A stretch of 44,842 nt of DNA from an uncultured Kiritimatiellota bacterium (GCA_934654805.1 CAKUGW010000010.1:1-44842), one strand, 5' to 3'. Counted from the stretch's first letter, positions 32,404-40,389 are shown. Notes: a model not told the origin generated them from the letters alone. Numbers and translations: made by a program.

Positions 32404-34599
32404 ATGAAAAAACTGATGATGACGGTGATGGTGGCGTTCTCGGCGGCGGTTTGCGTCGCGGCCGATGCGGCCAAGGACGCGAAGCCCACCGCGAAGGCGA
32501 CGGACGCCGATGCCAGGGAAAAGCTCGAGCAGCGCGCGAAGCGTGCGGTCAAGAACGCCATTACGCTCTTCGATCAGAAGGAAGACGAACGTGCGGTCGG
32601 CATTCTCGAGGCGGTCGGCCGCATGTACGCGGAAACCGACTCGAAGTATCTCGCGAACCTCGCGCTCGGACGTCACTTTCTCGACAAGCGCGACTTTGAC
32701 CGCGCCGGCGCGGAACTCCGCACGGCCCAGCACTCGCCCGACCAGGCGGTGCAGGCCGAGTCGCTCCTCCTGCAGGGACAGCTCCACAACTCCCGCGGAC
32801 AGGCCGGCGAGGCGATGATGGTGCTGCGCCGCCTGACGCAGGACTATCCGACGAGCTCGTTCTCGAACGACGCCTACTTCCTGATCGGACAGATTCATTT
32901 CGACGCTCACCGTTGGACGCGTGCCGCCGAGGCCTTCCAGATGGTCGGCACCGCCGTTCCCGAGCAGGGCACGAACGAGACTGTTCTCGTCGAGGCCGGA
33001 CAGCGCGTTTTCGCGCACGTGAAGGACAAGGACCTTTCCGTTCTGCAGGCGCTCGGCGACAAGTCCGAGGTCGTGCTGGAGTCCAAGAGCGGCGACAAGG
33101 AAACGGCCGTGCTGGAGCCGTTCGGCAAGGGCGACGGCGATTTCATCGCGTCCGTCCGCACCTCGTCCGATCCGTCCCAGCCGGGTGACGGCGTCCTCAC
33201 CGTCCATGGCGCCGAGGAGCTGAAGGTCACTTACGTCGACCGCAACACCGAGGGCGGCGAAGTCGCGAAGAAGGTCAGCGCCGAGGCGAAGGTCGTCTCC
33301 ACCGGTTCGATTGCGTTTATGGATGGCGCGATGCGCCAGCGTGTCCGCGGTGTTTTCGTCGGACAGCCCGCGCAGATTCGCATCCGCGACCTCGACCTGG
33401 ACGTCACGCCCAACGCCGACAAGGTGAAGGTGACCGTGCGCGTGCAGTACCGCGAGCGTCCCGAGCCGCCGCCGGGAGCCGATCCGAACGATCCGCCGCC
33501 GCCGCCCGCGCCCGACGCGCCCTGGCTGACGCGGACGGAGACCGACATCGAGCTGGTCGAGGACTCGCCCCGCAGCGGCGTCTTCCTCGGACGCATCACC
33601 CCGAAGATCCTGGCGACGAACGAAACCGCCGCCGCGGGTGAGATCGCCGTCATGCCGGGAGACCGCCTGTCGGCCGTCTACACCGACAGTTGCTATCTGG
33701 ACGGCAAGACGCCGGTCGAGCGCACGTGCGAGGCGATGGTGCTCGTGGGCGGTTCGACCGAGCCGCAGTCCATCATGGCTCACGCGAACGAAGTGACCGT
33801 CCAGGCCAAGAAGCTCCTCCTTGAGGCGCAGCTCCTCTACAAGTGGGGCTTGATCTTCAAGGACGTCGGCCTTGAGTCGAATGCCAAGTCCAAGGCGGAC
33901 GAGGGACTTGCGCGCGTCGAGGACGTTTTCGACCTGATGAAGCACAACTCGCTCGAGCGCGACGTCGTCGAGAGCGCGTACGAGGTCCGCTGGAACCTCT
34001 ACCTCGTCAAGAACCGCCTTGACGCCGCGATCGCCACCTGCCGCGCGCTGGTGAAGAAGTATCCGGACACGATCCTCGCCGACCGCGCGTTTCTGCAGAT
34101 TGCGAACGCCAACCGCCTGAAGGACACGGAGGAATCCCGCAAGAGCGCGATTCAGGTCTACAACTCGATCATTCAGATGGAGAACTCCCCGCTCAAGCCT
34201 GAGGCCCAGTTCCGAATCGGCGAGATCATGGAGCAGAACGCCAAGATGTCCGCGAAGTTCGGCGCAAAGCCCGACTACTCCTCTGCCATGGTCGCCTTCA
34301 AGCGCTGCGCCGACGCCTATCCGAACTCCTCGTTCGCGGGCGAGGCGATCAAGAAGGTCATCGACTACTACATCTCGATCCGCGACTACAACCGCGCCCA
34401 GGAGACGCTGGACCGCGTCTTTCAGGACTATCCGGACGCGCCGTGGCTCGACGAGATGCTTCTCAAGTGGGGCGTCGTTTGCCATCGTCTCGGCAACCGT
34501 GCCGACGCAATCGCCAAGTTCCGCCGGCTCATCGAGGAGTATCCGGGCGGCAGCAGCGCCAAGCAGGCCGCGAACTTCCTGAAGAAGCTGGAACAGTAA
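32404..34599 (+). CDS. Exported TPR / beta-sandwich / TPR protein
   Basis: GAGGAG lies 10 bases before the ATG. MKKLMMTVMVAFSAAVCVAADA is a signal peptide. Residues ~40-190 are TPR-like (ALGRHFLDKRDFDRAGAELR; GEAMMVLRRLTQDYPTSSFS). Residues ~200-440 hold two sandwich modules; the second has PAQIRIRDLDLDVTPNADKV and EDSPRSGVFLGRI, the same pattern as in the giant gene at 22951. Residues ~450-731 are CpoB/BamD-like TPRs (VKKYPDTILADRAFLQIANA; FPR-type AYPNSSFAGEAIKKVIDYYI). The protein looks like a compact version of the giant protein, so the two may be paralogues. It sits 24 bases upstream of the ExbB homologue, which recalls the CpoB-Tol association. A periplasmic role is inferred. Confidence 0.75.
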   Translation: MKKLMMTVMVAFSAAVCVAADAAKDAKPTAKATDADAREKLEQRAKRAVKNAITLFDQKEDERAVGILEAVGRMYAETDSKYLANLALGRHFLDKRDFDRAGAELRTAQHSPDQAVQAESLLLQGQLHNSRGQAGEAMMVLRRLTQDYPTSSFSNDAYFLIGQIHFDAHRWTRAAEAFQMVGTAVPEQGTNETVLVEAGQRVFAHVKDKDLSVLQALGDKSEVVLESKSGDKETAVLEPFGKGDGDFIASVRTSSDPSQPGDGVLTVHGAEELKVTYVDRNTEGGEVAKKVSAEAKVVSTGSIAFMDGAMRQRVRGVFVGQPAQIRIRDLDLDVTPNADKVKVTVRVQYRERPEPPPGADPNDPPPPPAPDAPWLTRTETDIELVEDSPRSGVFLGRITPKILATNETAAAGEIAVMPGDRLSAVYTDSCYLDGKTPVERTCEAMVLVGGSTEPQSIMAHANEVTVQAKKLLLEAQLLYKWGLIFKDVGLESNAKSKADEGLARVEDVFDLMKHNSLERDVVESAYEVRWNLYLVKNRLDAAIATCRALVKKYPDTILADRAFLQIANANRLKDTEESRKSAIQVYNSIIQMENSPLKPEAQFRIGEIMEQNAKMSAKFGAKPDYSSAMVAFKRCADAYPNSSFAGEAIKKVIDYYISIRDYNRAQETLDRVFQDYPDAPWLDEMLLKWGVVCHRLGNRADAIAKFRRLIEEYPGGSSAKQAANFLKKLEQ

Positions 34600-34623
34600 T
34601 TTAAACTAAGGAGAACACAAGCC

Positions 34624-35256
34624 ATGATGAATTATCTGATGGATGGCGGCTGGATGATGCTGCCCCTCTTGATCTGCTCGATTGTGATGGTCGCCGCGAT
34701 TATCGACCGTTGCCGCGCATTCCGTGCCGCCGCCAAGCTGGACCCGAAGGCCCTGCGCGAGAAGGTCGTGCAGGCGGTGACGGACGGTGACATCGCCGCG
34801 GCCGTCGAGGCCTGCCGCAGCTCGGAGGGCCCTGTCGCCGCCGTGCTCCTCACGGGACTTGAGAAGTTCACGCGTCTTTACCAGAAGGGGAAGTCCGAGC
34901 CGGAGATCGAAGCCGGCGTCACCAAGGCGATGGAAGACTATGCGCCGAAGGCGATGAGCGGGCTCGAGAAGCGCCTCGGCACGATGGTGCTCGTCTCGTC
35001 CATCTCCCCGCTGCTCGGCATGTGCGGCACCGTGACGGGCATGATCAACTCGTTCGCCGTGATGGCCGAGGCCGCGGGACTTGACGCCGGCGCGGTTGCT
35101 GGCGGCATTTCGGAAGCGCTGATCACGACGGCCGCGGGCCTGATCATCGCGATTCCGGGCGTCGTCGCCTACAACATGTTCCAGAAGAAGGTCGAGGAGT
35201 GGAATGTCCAGCTCGAGACCTCGATCGCCGATTTCGCCCAAGCCGTCGCCCCGTAA
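34624..35256 (+). CDS. exbB: MotA/TolQ/ExbB-family proton channel protein
   Basis: AAGGAG lies upstream of the start MMNYLMDGGWMMLPLLIC. Three membrane spans fit the family: ~9-28; ~120-144 (MVLVSSISPLLGMCGTVTGM); ~162-186 (ISEALITTAAGLIIAIPGVV, then AYNMF). The GTVTGMI and ALITTAAGLIIAIP blocks are the family's proton-pathway signatures with conserved Thr residues. The length (210) is typical. In the inner membrane it should form a pentamer around an ExbD dimer and convert proton motive force into motion. Two ExbD genes and a TonB/TolA-like gene follow, completing a Tol/Ton-type motor. Whether it serves uptake, envelope integrity or surface assembly cannot be told from sequence. Confidence 0.93.
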   Translation: MMNYLMDGGWMMLPLLICSIVMVAAIIDRCRAFRAAAKLDPKALREKVVQAVTDGDIAAAVEACRSSEGPVAAVLLTGLEKFTRLYQKGKSEPEIEAGVTKAMEDYAPKAMSGLEKRLGTMVLVSSISPLLGMCGTVTGMINSFAVMAEAAGLDAGAVAGGISEALITTAAGLIIAIPGVVAYNMFQKKVEEWNVQLETSIADFAQAVAP

Positions 35257-35268
35257 ATCGCTGGCCCT

Positions 35269-35303
35269 GGCTACCAACTGCCATCTACCAACTATCAACT
35301 GAA
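35269..35303 (+). repeat. Heptamer-periodic repeat B
   Basis: Five 7-mers (GGCTACC, AACTGCC, ATCTACC, AACTATC, AACTGAA) fill the gap between the exbB stop and the GTG start of the first exbD. No Shine-Dalgarno sequence is present in the gap. The period resembles the short tandemly repeated heptamers described in cyanobacteria. Confidence 0.6.
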
Positions 35304-35305
35304 CA

Positions 35306-35731
35306 GTGAAGCGTATCGGCAAAAAGCGGCAAGGTGACATCGAGCCGGATCTGACGTCCTTCTCGGACATCGCGAACCTGCTCATCATCTTCTTCATCCT
35401 CACGACGACACTGGCGCACCCGTGGGGACGCAAGGTGGACATGCCGTCCGCCGCCACGCCGCCTCAGCAGCAGAACCAGCAGTCCGACACGCCGACCATC
35501 AACCTCATGAAGGACCGCATCACGGTTTCGGACGGAGGCAAGGAAGGCGAGAAGGAAGTGACGATGAACGAGCTGAAGCAGTTCCTCTGGAAGAAGAACT
35601 TCCCCAAGATGGACGAGAAGCACAAGAACGTCTCGGTCGAGACCTCCGACGACGTGCCCTACGAGCGCTACTATCAGGTCGTGACCGCCATTGCCGCCGC
35701 CGGCGGTGTCGTGGCCATCCTCACGGACTAA
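35306..35731 (+). CDS. exbD: ExbD/TolR-family protein 1
   Basis: The GTG start gives MKRIGKKRQGDIEPDLTSFS, then one membrane span (residues ~21-38, DIANLLIIFFILTTTL). The span carries the essential Asp (D21) used by ExbD/TolR for proton translocation. The periplasmic part (~40-141) has the Pro/Gln-rich linker and an ExbD fold pattern (INLMKDRITVSDGG; VSVETSDDVPYERYYQVVTA). No ribosome-binding site is visible in the repeat-filled gap, so translation may be weak or coupled. The 7-base gap to the second exbD suggests the two form a heterodimer in one ExbB pentamer. Confidence 0.9.
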   Translation: MKRIGKKRQGDIEPDLTSFSDIANLLIIFFILTTTLAHPWGRKVDMPSAATPPQQQNQQSDTPTINLMKDRITVSDGGKEGEKEVTMNELKQFLWKKNFPKMDEKHKNVSVETSDDVPYERYYQVVTAIAAAGGVVAILTD

Positions 35732-35737
35732 ACGAAA

Positions 35738-36136
35738 ATGGCAATCAGAAGACGAAAGAAACCGAGCTTGGTCCTGCCGCTCTCCTCCATGGGCGACATC
35801 GCCTTCCTGCTGATCATCTTCTTCATGCTCGCGTCAAACTTCATGAAGACAGCGAACGTCGACATGGAGGAGCCGCGCTCCTCCGATCTCGAGCAGCAGG
35901 AGGCCGCCAAGCTGTCCGTGACGATGGACCGCAACGGCGACATCTGGTTCCAGGGGCAGAAGGTCGGCGCGAACGAAGTGGCCGCGCTGCTGAAGCCGTT
36001 CGTGGATGCCGACAAGTCGCTCGCAGTCCATGTGGCGATTCACAATTCGCTCTCTCACAAGGAGTTCAATCCGCTCATCCAGGCGGTCAGCGAATCCGGC
36101 GCGAAGCTGATCCTGACCGGACAGCCAGACGACTAG
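35738..36136 (+). CDS. exbD: ExbD/TolR-family protein 2
   Basis: MAIRRRKKPSLVLPLSSMGD begins the protein. It has a single span (~18-35, MGDIAFLLIIFFMLAS) with the conserved Asp at D20. The periplasmic domain (~40-132) ends ESGAKLILTGQPDD. The strand pattern LSVTMDRNGDIWFQGQKV and the VHVAIHNSLSHKEFNPLIQA helix-strand fit ExbD. It differs strongly from its neighbour outside the span, so the two are old paralogues. It probably pairs with ExbD 1 under the ExbB homologue. Confidence 0.92.
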   Translation: MAIRRRKKPSLVLPLSSMGDIAFLLIIFFMLASNFMKTANVDMEEPRSSDLEQQEAAKLSVTMDRNGDIWFQGQKVGANEVAALLKPFVDADKSLAVHVAIHNSLSHKEFNPLIQAVSESGAKLILTGQPDD

Positions 36137-36140
36137 CGGC

Positions 36141-36196
36141 AGGATCCCAAATCGAAAATCGAAAATCTGAGATCTGAAATTTGAAAGCTCAAATTT
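36141..36196 (+). repeat. Heptamer-periodic repeat C
   Basis: Eight 7-mers (AGGATCC, CAAATCG, AAAATCG, AAAATCT, GAGATCT, GAAATTT, GAAAGCT, CAAATTT) fill most of the 80-base gap between exbD 2 and the TonB-like gene. The consensus is roughly GAAATCT. The motif differs from arrays A and B but has the same period. Confidence 0.65.
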
Positions 36197-36216
36197 AATA
36201 AAGAAGGGTAAACGAC

Positions 36217-36672
36217 ATGGCAACAGAAACGAAGACAATTCATCCTGACGATCTTCTCACCGGCATCGGCAAGTCGATCATGGCCAAGGCGGTCGTCTAC
36301 TCCATTATCGGACACTTCATCCTCACGGCGGCGACCAGCATTTCCCTCTTCAAGGACTGGACCGTCTACGGCGTGAAGTCTCCGAGCGCGATCAATGCGA
36401 TCCGCACCGAGGAGAACCGCCAGAAGGAAGAGGCCGAGCGCCGCAAGAAGGCCGAGGAGAAGGCTGCGGCCGAGGCGAAGGCCGAAGCGGAGTCGAAGGC
36501 CAAGGCCGCCGAGGCGGCGAAGAAGGGCGGGGCCACCGCTCCGGGCGCAGCCGCTGACGGTTCGGCGACCAACGCGACAGTCGGAGCCGACGGCAAGGTC
36601 GTTCCGCCGGAAGTGCAGCCGCTTCCCCCGAAGAAGGAATTTGAATACGGCGACGATCTCACCCTTGACTGA
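36217..36672 (+). CDS. TonB/TolA-like single-span protein without a C-terminal receptor domain
   Basis: A GAAGGGTAAACGAC leader precedes the ATG. There is one membrane span at ~24-46 (AKAVVYSIIGHFILTAATSI). It contains S29-x3-H33, the Ser/His pair of the TonB/TolA span that contacts ExbB-ExbD or TolQ-TolR. Residues ~63-105 are a charged Ala/Glu/Lys helix (EEAERRKKAEEKAAAEAKAE) like TolA domain II. A flexible Ala/Thr/Gly/Pro stretch follows, and the end is FEYGDDLTLD. The folded C-terminal TonB/TolA domain is missing: 151 residues against about 240 or more. The tip must therefore engage a different partner, perhaps through the acidic tail. The stop overlaps the next start by one base (TGATG). 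Confidence 0.75.
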   Translation: MATETKTIHPDDLLTGIGKSIMAKAVVYSIIGHFILTAATSISLFKDWTVYGVKSPSAINAIRTEENRQKEEAERRKKAEEKAAAEAKAEAESKAKAAEAAKKGGATAPGAAADGSATNATVGADGKVVPPEVQPLPPKKEFEYGDDLTLD

Positions 36673-38297
36673 TGGAATACTTTGAAAAACTCCTGAACCT
36701 CATCGAGCGCTGGAACGCCAAGCTTTCCAGCGGACTCGTGAAGTTCTTCACGGTCCTCTGGCGCTGGCAGTCGCGACGGAGCGTGCCGTTGCGCTTTGCG
36801 ATCGGCTTCACGGGGCTCTCGCTTCTGATGACCGGCTGTGCATTCCTTGCGGACGGCTACTGGGTCCGCTGGGCGAGCCTCGACGAGGTGATGACGCGCT
36901 ATCTCGAGAACGCGGGTCATCTCGTCTACGGGACTCGTCTCGCGTGGGCATCGGCCGGCGCGGCGGTTCTCTGCGTGCTTGCGACGCTCTTGGCGATTCT
37001 CAAGAAGCCGTTCGTCTTCCGCCTCTTCCAGCTCGCGTGGGCCGCGGCGTTTGCGATTGGCTTCGCGGTCTTCCGCTGGACCATTGCCGCGGCGGACATC
37101 CTGAACGTCGCTGACCACAAGGCGTTTGATGCCGTGATGCGCGACAACCTGTGGACCTGTTCCTTCTTCTTCGGGTTCTTCGCATCCCTCTGGCCGCTCT
37201 TCCTCCTCGTGGCGCTCCTTTCGGTCGCGGCGCGGCGGATTTACGGCGTCAGCAAGATGCCGATCGGCGGACGTGACGTCGGCGGCGACCTGATCGTCTC
37301 CGCCAAGACCGGCGGCAAGGATCCGCGCTGGCGCAGCTCGGTCTATTGGGCGATTTCGCTCTTCCTCGCGGTCTTGTTTCTGCCGTACCTGATGTTCATG
37401 TGGGGCTGGGAGGAGCCGTACGGACTGCCTCAGGGCAGCGGCGAAATGCAGCAGCAGGTCGTCGTCAAGAAGATGAAGAAGCAGAAGAAGCAGAAGAAGC
37501 TCACGATCAATCCGTTTTCGCCCTATATCCTCGAGCGCATGAACATCGACGACGTGAAGACCCTGGTCGAGCTCGAGAACGAGTCCCGCGACACCTATCA
37601 GGCGACGGCGACATCCGGCCTCGGCAAGGGCGGCAAGGGCAACGGCGGCTGGCCGGAGGGCATGGCCAGCGCGGCGGTTCGCTTCATCCGCCTCAAGTAC
37701 CGCGGTGGCGACTGGGACCAGGACATGGGCAAGGGAGCGGACTACAACCTTCTCATCAAGTTCCACGAGTGGACGGGCATGAAGATCGCGAAGGACACCG
37801 AGTTCCGCGAGATCGAGCGCCTGAAGTTCTTCCCGAAGATGAAATCGCCGCCGTTCGTGTTCCTGACCGGCATGCGGGGCATCAACGTCTCCGACAAGGA
37901 GGTGAAGATCCTGCGTGACTACTGCCTTGTCGAAGGCGGCATGCTCTTCATCGACAACGGCGGCGGCTATTTCGACGGACAGGTGCGCAACCTCCTCCGG
38001 CGCGTCTTCCCCGGCAAGCCCCTCGTCGACATTTCCAACGACGACACGATCTATCAGCGTCCGTATGTCTTCCCGGACGGCGCACCGCCGTTCTGGCACC
38101 ATGCCGGCTACCGTGCGATGGGCATTCGTGACGAAGGCCGCTGGTGCGTCTTCTACCATCCGGGCGACATCAACGACGCCTGGAAAGACGGCCACTCCGG
38201 CGCCTCCGCCGAAGTCGCCGACCAGGCCTACAAGCTCGGCGTGAACGTCATGTTCTACGCCTTCAACCAGTACTACCATCGCCACTACGAGCAATGA
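36672..38297 (+). CDS. Multi-span membrane protein with a C-terminal DUF4159 domain
   Basis: It is translationally coupled to the previous gene. The first ~260 residues contain about five membrane spans (FAIGFTGLSLLMTGCAFLAD; ASAGAAVLCVLATLLAIL; FQLAWAAAFAIGFAVFRW; FFFGFFASLWPLFLLVALLS; VYWAISLFLAVLFLPYLMFM). A basic linker follows (KKMKKQKKQKK). Residues ~320-541 match DUF4159 (MASAAVRFIRLKYRGGDWDQ; FVFLTGMRGINVSDKEVKIL; CLVEGGMLFIDNGGGYFDGQ; NDDTIYQRPYVF; HHAGYRAMGI). That family has an alpha/beta, class I glutamine amidotransferase-like topology, no known reaction, and often occurs near TPR, MoxR or von Willebrand genes in PVC bacteria. Its place beside a proton-driven motor suggests a gate or partner in the inner membrane. 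It overlaps the next gene by 4 bases. Confidence 0.8.
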   Translation: MEYFEKLLNLIERWNAKLSSGLVKFFTVLWRWQSRRSVPLRFAIGFTGLSLLMTGCAFLADGYWVRWASLDEVMTRYLENAGHLVYGTRLAWASAGAAVLCVLATLLAILKKPFVFRLFQLAWAAAFAIGFAVFRWTIAAADILNVADHKAFDAVMRDNLWTCSFFFGFFASLWPLFLLVALLSVAARRIYGVSKMPIGGRDVGGDLIVSAKTGGKDPRWRSSVYWAISLFLAVLFLPYLMFMWGWEEPYGLPQGSGEMQQQVVVKKMKKQKKQKKLTINPFSPYILERMNIDDVKTLVELENESRDTYQATATSGLGKGGKGNGGWPEGMASAAVRFIRLKYRGGDWDQDMGKGADYNLLIKFHEWTGMKIAKDTEFREIERLKFFPKMKSPPFVFLTGMRGINVSDKEVKILRDYCLVEGGMLFIDNGGGYFDGQVRNLLRRVFPGKPLVDISNDDTIYQRPYVFPDGAPPFWHHAGYRAMGIRDEGRWCVFYHPGDINDAWKDGHSGASAEVADQAYKLGVNVMFYAFNQYYHRHYEQ

Positions 38298-39778
38298 AAG
38301 TCAGAAGCATTGTCATCTGTTGTCTCGCCGCCGCGGTTGCCGCGCCGGCTTTTGCGGACATCCGCGCCGTCACGCCGAACGCGCCGGATTCGGACTGGGC
38401 CAAGAAGTGGTGGCCGGGCAAGTTCAGCGACAAGGCGAAGGAGCTGAAGGAGAAGGGCGGGAGCGAGGTCATTTTCCTCGGCGACTCGATCACCGATTTC
38501 TGGGAGGACAACTGGCGCGGCAAGCCCGTCTGGGACGAGACATTTGCGGCGGAGCCGTACAAGGCGATTGACCTCGGATTTTCGGGCGACCGCACGGAGC
38601 ATGTTCTCTATCGGATCGCCAACGGCGAGTTCGACGGCTACAAGGCGAAGGCGATCGTGCTGATGATCGGCACGAACAACACGGGGCATTTCCCGCAGTC
38701 CGAAGAACCGCCGGTCGACTCGATCATCGGCATCAAGCGGGTGCTGGACGCATTGCGCGCGAAGCAGCCCGACGCGAAGATCATCCTGCATCCGATCTTT
38801 CCACGCTCCGTTCCTGAGCAGCGTCAGCGCAACGAGATCGTGAACCGAGAGATCGTCAAGTTCGCCGACGGACGCCACGTCGTGTGGTGCGACATCAACG
38901 ACCAGTTCACGCTCCCGGGCGGCACGGTCTCGAAGGAGATCATGCCTGACGGACTCCATCCGGGCACCTTCGGCTACGTCCTGTGGGCGAACGCGCTCAA
39001 GCCGACGCTCGACGCCTGTCTCAAGGCGAAGCCGGGCGAGTGGGTGGCGTCCCGCTTCGCGCCGAACCTCTCGTCGTGGCAGTACGCGGCGGGCGACGTG
39101 CCCGCGCTGGCGCCGTCTACGCGCATCCAGATCGGCAAGGACTTTTCGGACGGCTGGTGGCTCGAGAAGATCGCGAAGAACCGCAAGATCATCTCCGAGT
39201 CGAAGGGCGAGATCGACCTCGTGTTCATGGGCGACTCGATCACGCATTACTGGGATGTCGGCGAGGGCGAGGACACCTCGACTGAGATCGAAGACCTGCG
39301 CAAGACCTACACGATTCTGAACGCGGGCTACGGCGGCGACCAGGTCCAGCACCTCTTGTGGCGCGCGAAGAACGGCGAGCTTGACGGCTACAAGACGAAA
39401 CTGGTGATGCTGATGATCGGCACGAACAACTGCCACGGACAGAAGCCGGAGGACATCGCGGCGGGCACGCGCGAGGTCATCAAGGTCATCCGCGAGAAGC
39501 AGCCGCAGGCGAAGATCCTTTACCTGCCGATCTTCCCGCGCGGACCGAGCTTTGACAACAAGGCTTACGCGCAGGCGCGGAGCGTGAACGAGATTCTGGC
39601 GAAGGCCGATTTGGGGCCTGAGGTGATCCGCTTCTCGTTCGCCGACAAGCTGGTCGACGCGAACGGCGTGACGCGTCCGGAGCTCTTCGACCAGGAGCGC
39701 CTGCACCTGACGGACGCCGGCTATGTGATCTGGCGCAAGGCGGTCGAGCCCTTCTTCAAGAAGTACTGCGGGAAATAA
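38294..39778 (+). CDS. Exported tandem SGNH/GDSL hydrolase (two catalytic domains)
   Basis: The start at 38294 (ATGA overlap) gives MKVRSIVICCLAAAVAAPAFA, a signal peptide. An upstream in-frame start inside the DUF4159 gene is rejected. Domain 1 has GDSIT (Ser ~65), GFSGDRTEHVL, GTNN (~126) and DGLHP (Asp/His), the full SGNH set. It is closest in style to PAF-acetylhydrolase-like GDSL esterases. Domain 2 has GDSITHYW (Ser ~315), GYGGDQVQHLL, GTNN and ERLHLT (~468-471), where the usual Asp three before His appears as Glu. Such enzymes often remove acetyl groups from glycans, which fits the GH123-like genes upstream. Periplasmic deacetylation is inferred. Confidence 0.85.
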   Translation: MKVRSIVICCLAAAVAAPAFADIRAVTPNAPDSDWAKKWWPGKFSDKAKELKEKGGSEVIFLGDSITDFWEDNWRGKPVWDETFAAEPYKAIDLGFSGDRTEHVLYRIANGEFDGYKAKAIVLMIGTNNTGHFPQSEEPPVDSIIGIKRVLDALRAKQPDAKIILHPIFPRSVPEQRQRNEIVNREIVKFADGRHVVWCDINDQFTLPGGTVSKEIMPDGLHPGTFGYVLWANALKPTLDACLKAKPGEWVASRFAPNLSSWQYAAGDVPALAPSTRIQIGKDFSDGWWLEKIAKNRKIISESKGEIDLVFMGDSITHYWDVGEGEDTSTEIEDLRKTYTILNAGYGGDQVQHLLWRAKNGELDGYKTKLVMLMIGTNNCHGQKPEDIAAGTREVIKVIREKQPQAKILYLPIFPRGPSFDNKAYAQARSVNEILAKADLGPEVIRFSFADKLVDANGVTRPELFDQERLHLTDAGYVIWRKAVEPFFKKYCGK

Positions 39779-39797
39779 TCGGATAAGGAGACATGCG

Positions 39798-40385
39798 ATG
39801 AAGGCCATCCTGCGATTTGACAACATCGACGTTTACCGCGAAGGGGGGTTTGCCGACACGGAGCCCGTGACGATTGGACGTGAACCGGACAACAAGGTCG
39901 CGATGCAGCTCGGCGTTCTGTCGCGTCATCACGCCAAGGTGTTCTTCGAGAACGGCAGCTGGTTTGTGCAGGACCTGGACAGTGCGAATGGCTCGTTCTT
40001 CCGCGGCAAGCAGCTGGCTCCGAACGCGAAGGTTGAGCTTGTCAACGGCGACATCGTCCATTTCGGCACGGTCGCGATGAGCATCAGCCTGGCCGTCTCC
40101 GACGGGGCGCAGATGAAGGTCGTTGAGAAGATCGTGGAGAAGCCGGTCGAAAAGATTGTCGAGAAAATCGTGGAGAAACCGGTCGAGAAGATCGTGGAGA
40201 AGATTGTCGAGAAGGAAGTCATCAAAGAGGTTCCTGTCGCCAAGGTCATGAATCTGCCGAAGGAGATCAAGGGCAAGCCCGTTCCGGCTTACAATCCTGA
40301 AGATCCGACGAAGCCGTTCCGTCCCGGGCTGAAGTTGTCCGAAGACCTCAAGTTCGTCGAAAAAGAACGCAAGATCCGTCTTTGA
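39798..40385 (+). CDS. FHA-domain protein with an EKIVEKPV repeat
   Basis: AAGGAG precedes the ATG by about 8 bases. No signal peptide is present, so it should be cytoplasmic. Residues ~20-100 are a forkhead-associated domain with all hallmark residues: GRE (27-29), LSRHHA (41-46), and DLDSANGSFFRG (59-70). It should bind phosphothreonine peptides. Residues ~108-146 are a near-perfect EKIV/EKPV tetrapeptide repeat, likely a rigid charged rod or interaction strip. A basic, Pro-rich tail follows. No Ser/Thr kinase is in the window, so the phosphorylated partner is unknown. As the last gene of the operon it may couple the envelope machine to signalling. Confidence 0.88.
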   Translation: MKAILRFDNIDVYREGGFADTEPVTIGREPDNKVAMQLGVLSRHHAKVFFENGSWFVQDLDSANGSFFRGKQLAPNAKVELVNGDIVHFGTVAMSISLAVSDGAQMKVVEKIVEKPVEKIVEKIVEKPVEKIVEKIVEKEVIKEVPVAKVMNLPKEIKGKPVPAYNPEDPTKPFRPGLKLSEDLKFVEKERKIRL

Positions 40386-40389
40386 CGGA

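Noticed and set aside
40126..40215. CRISPR-like or tandem DNA repeat in the FHA gene
   Set aside because: The repeat is a coding EKIV/EKPV tetrapeptide with variable codons and no spacers. No CRISPR array or cas gene is visible anywhere in the window.
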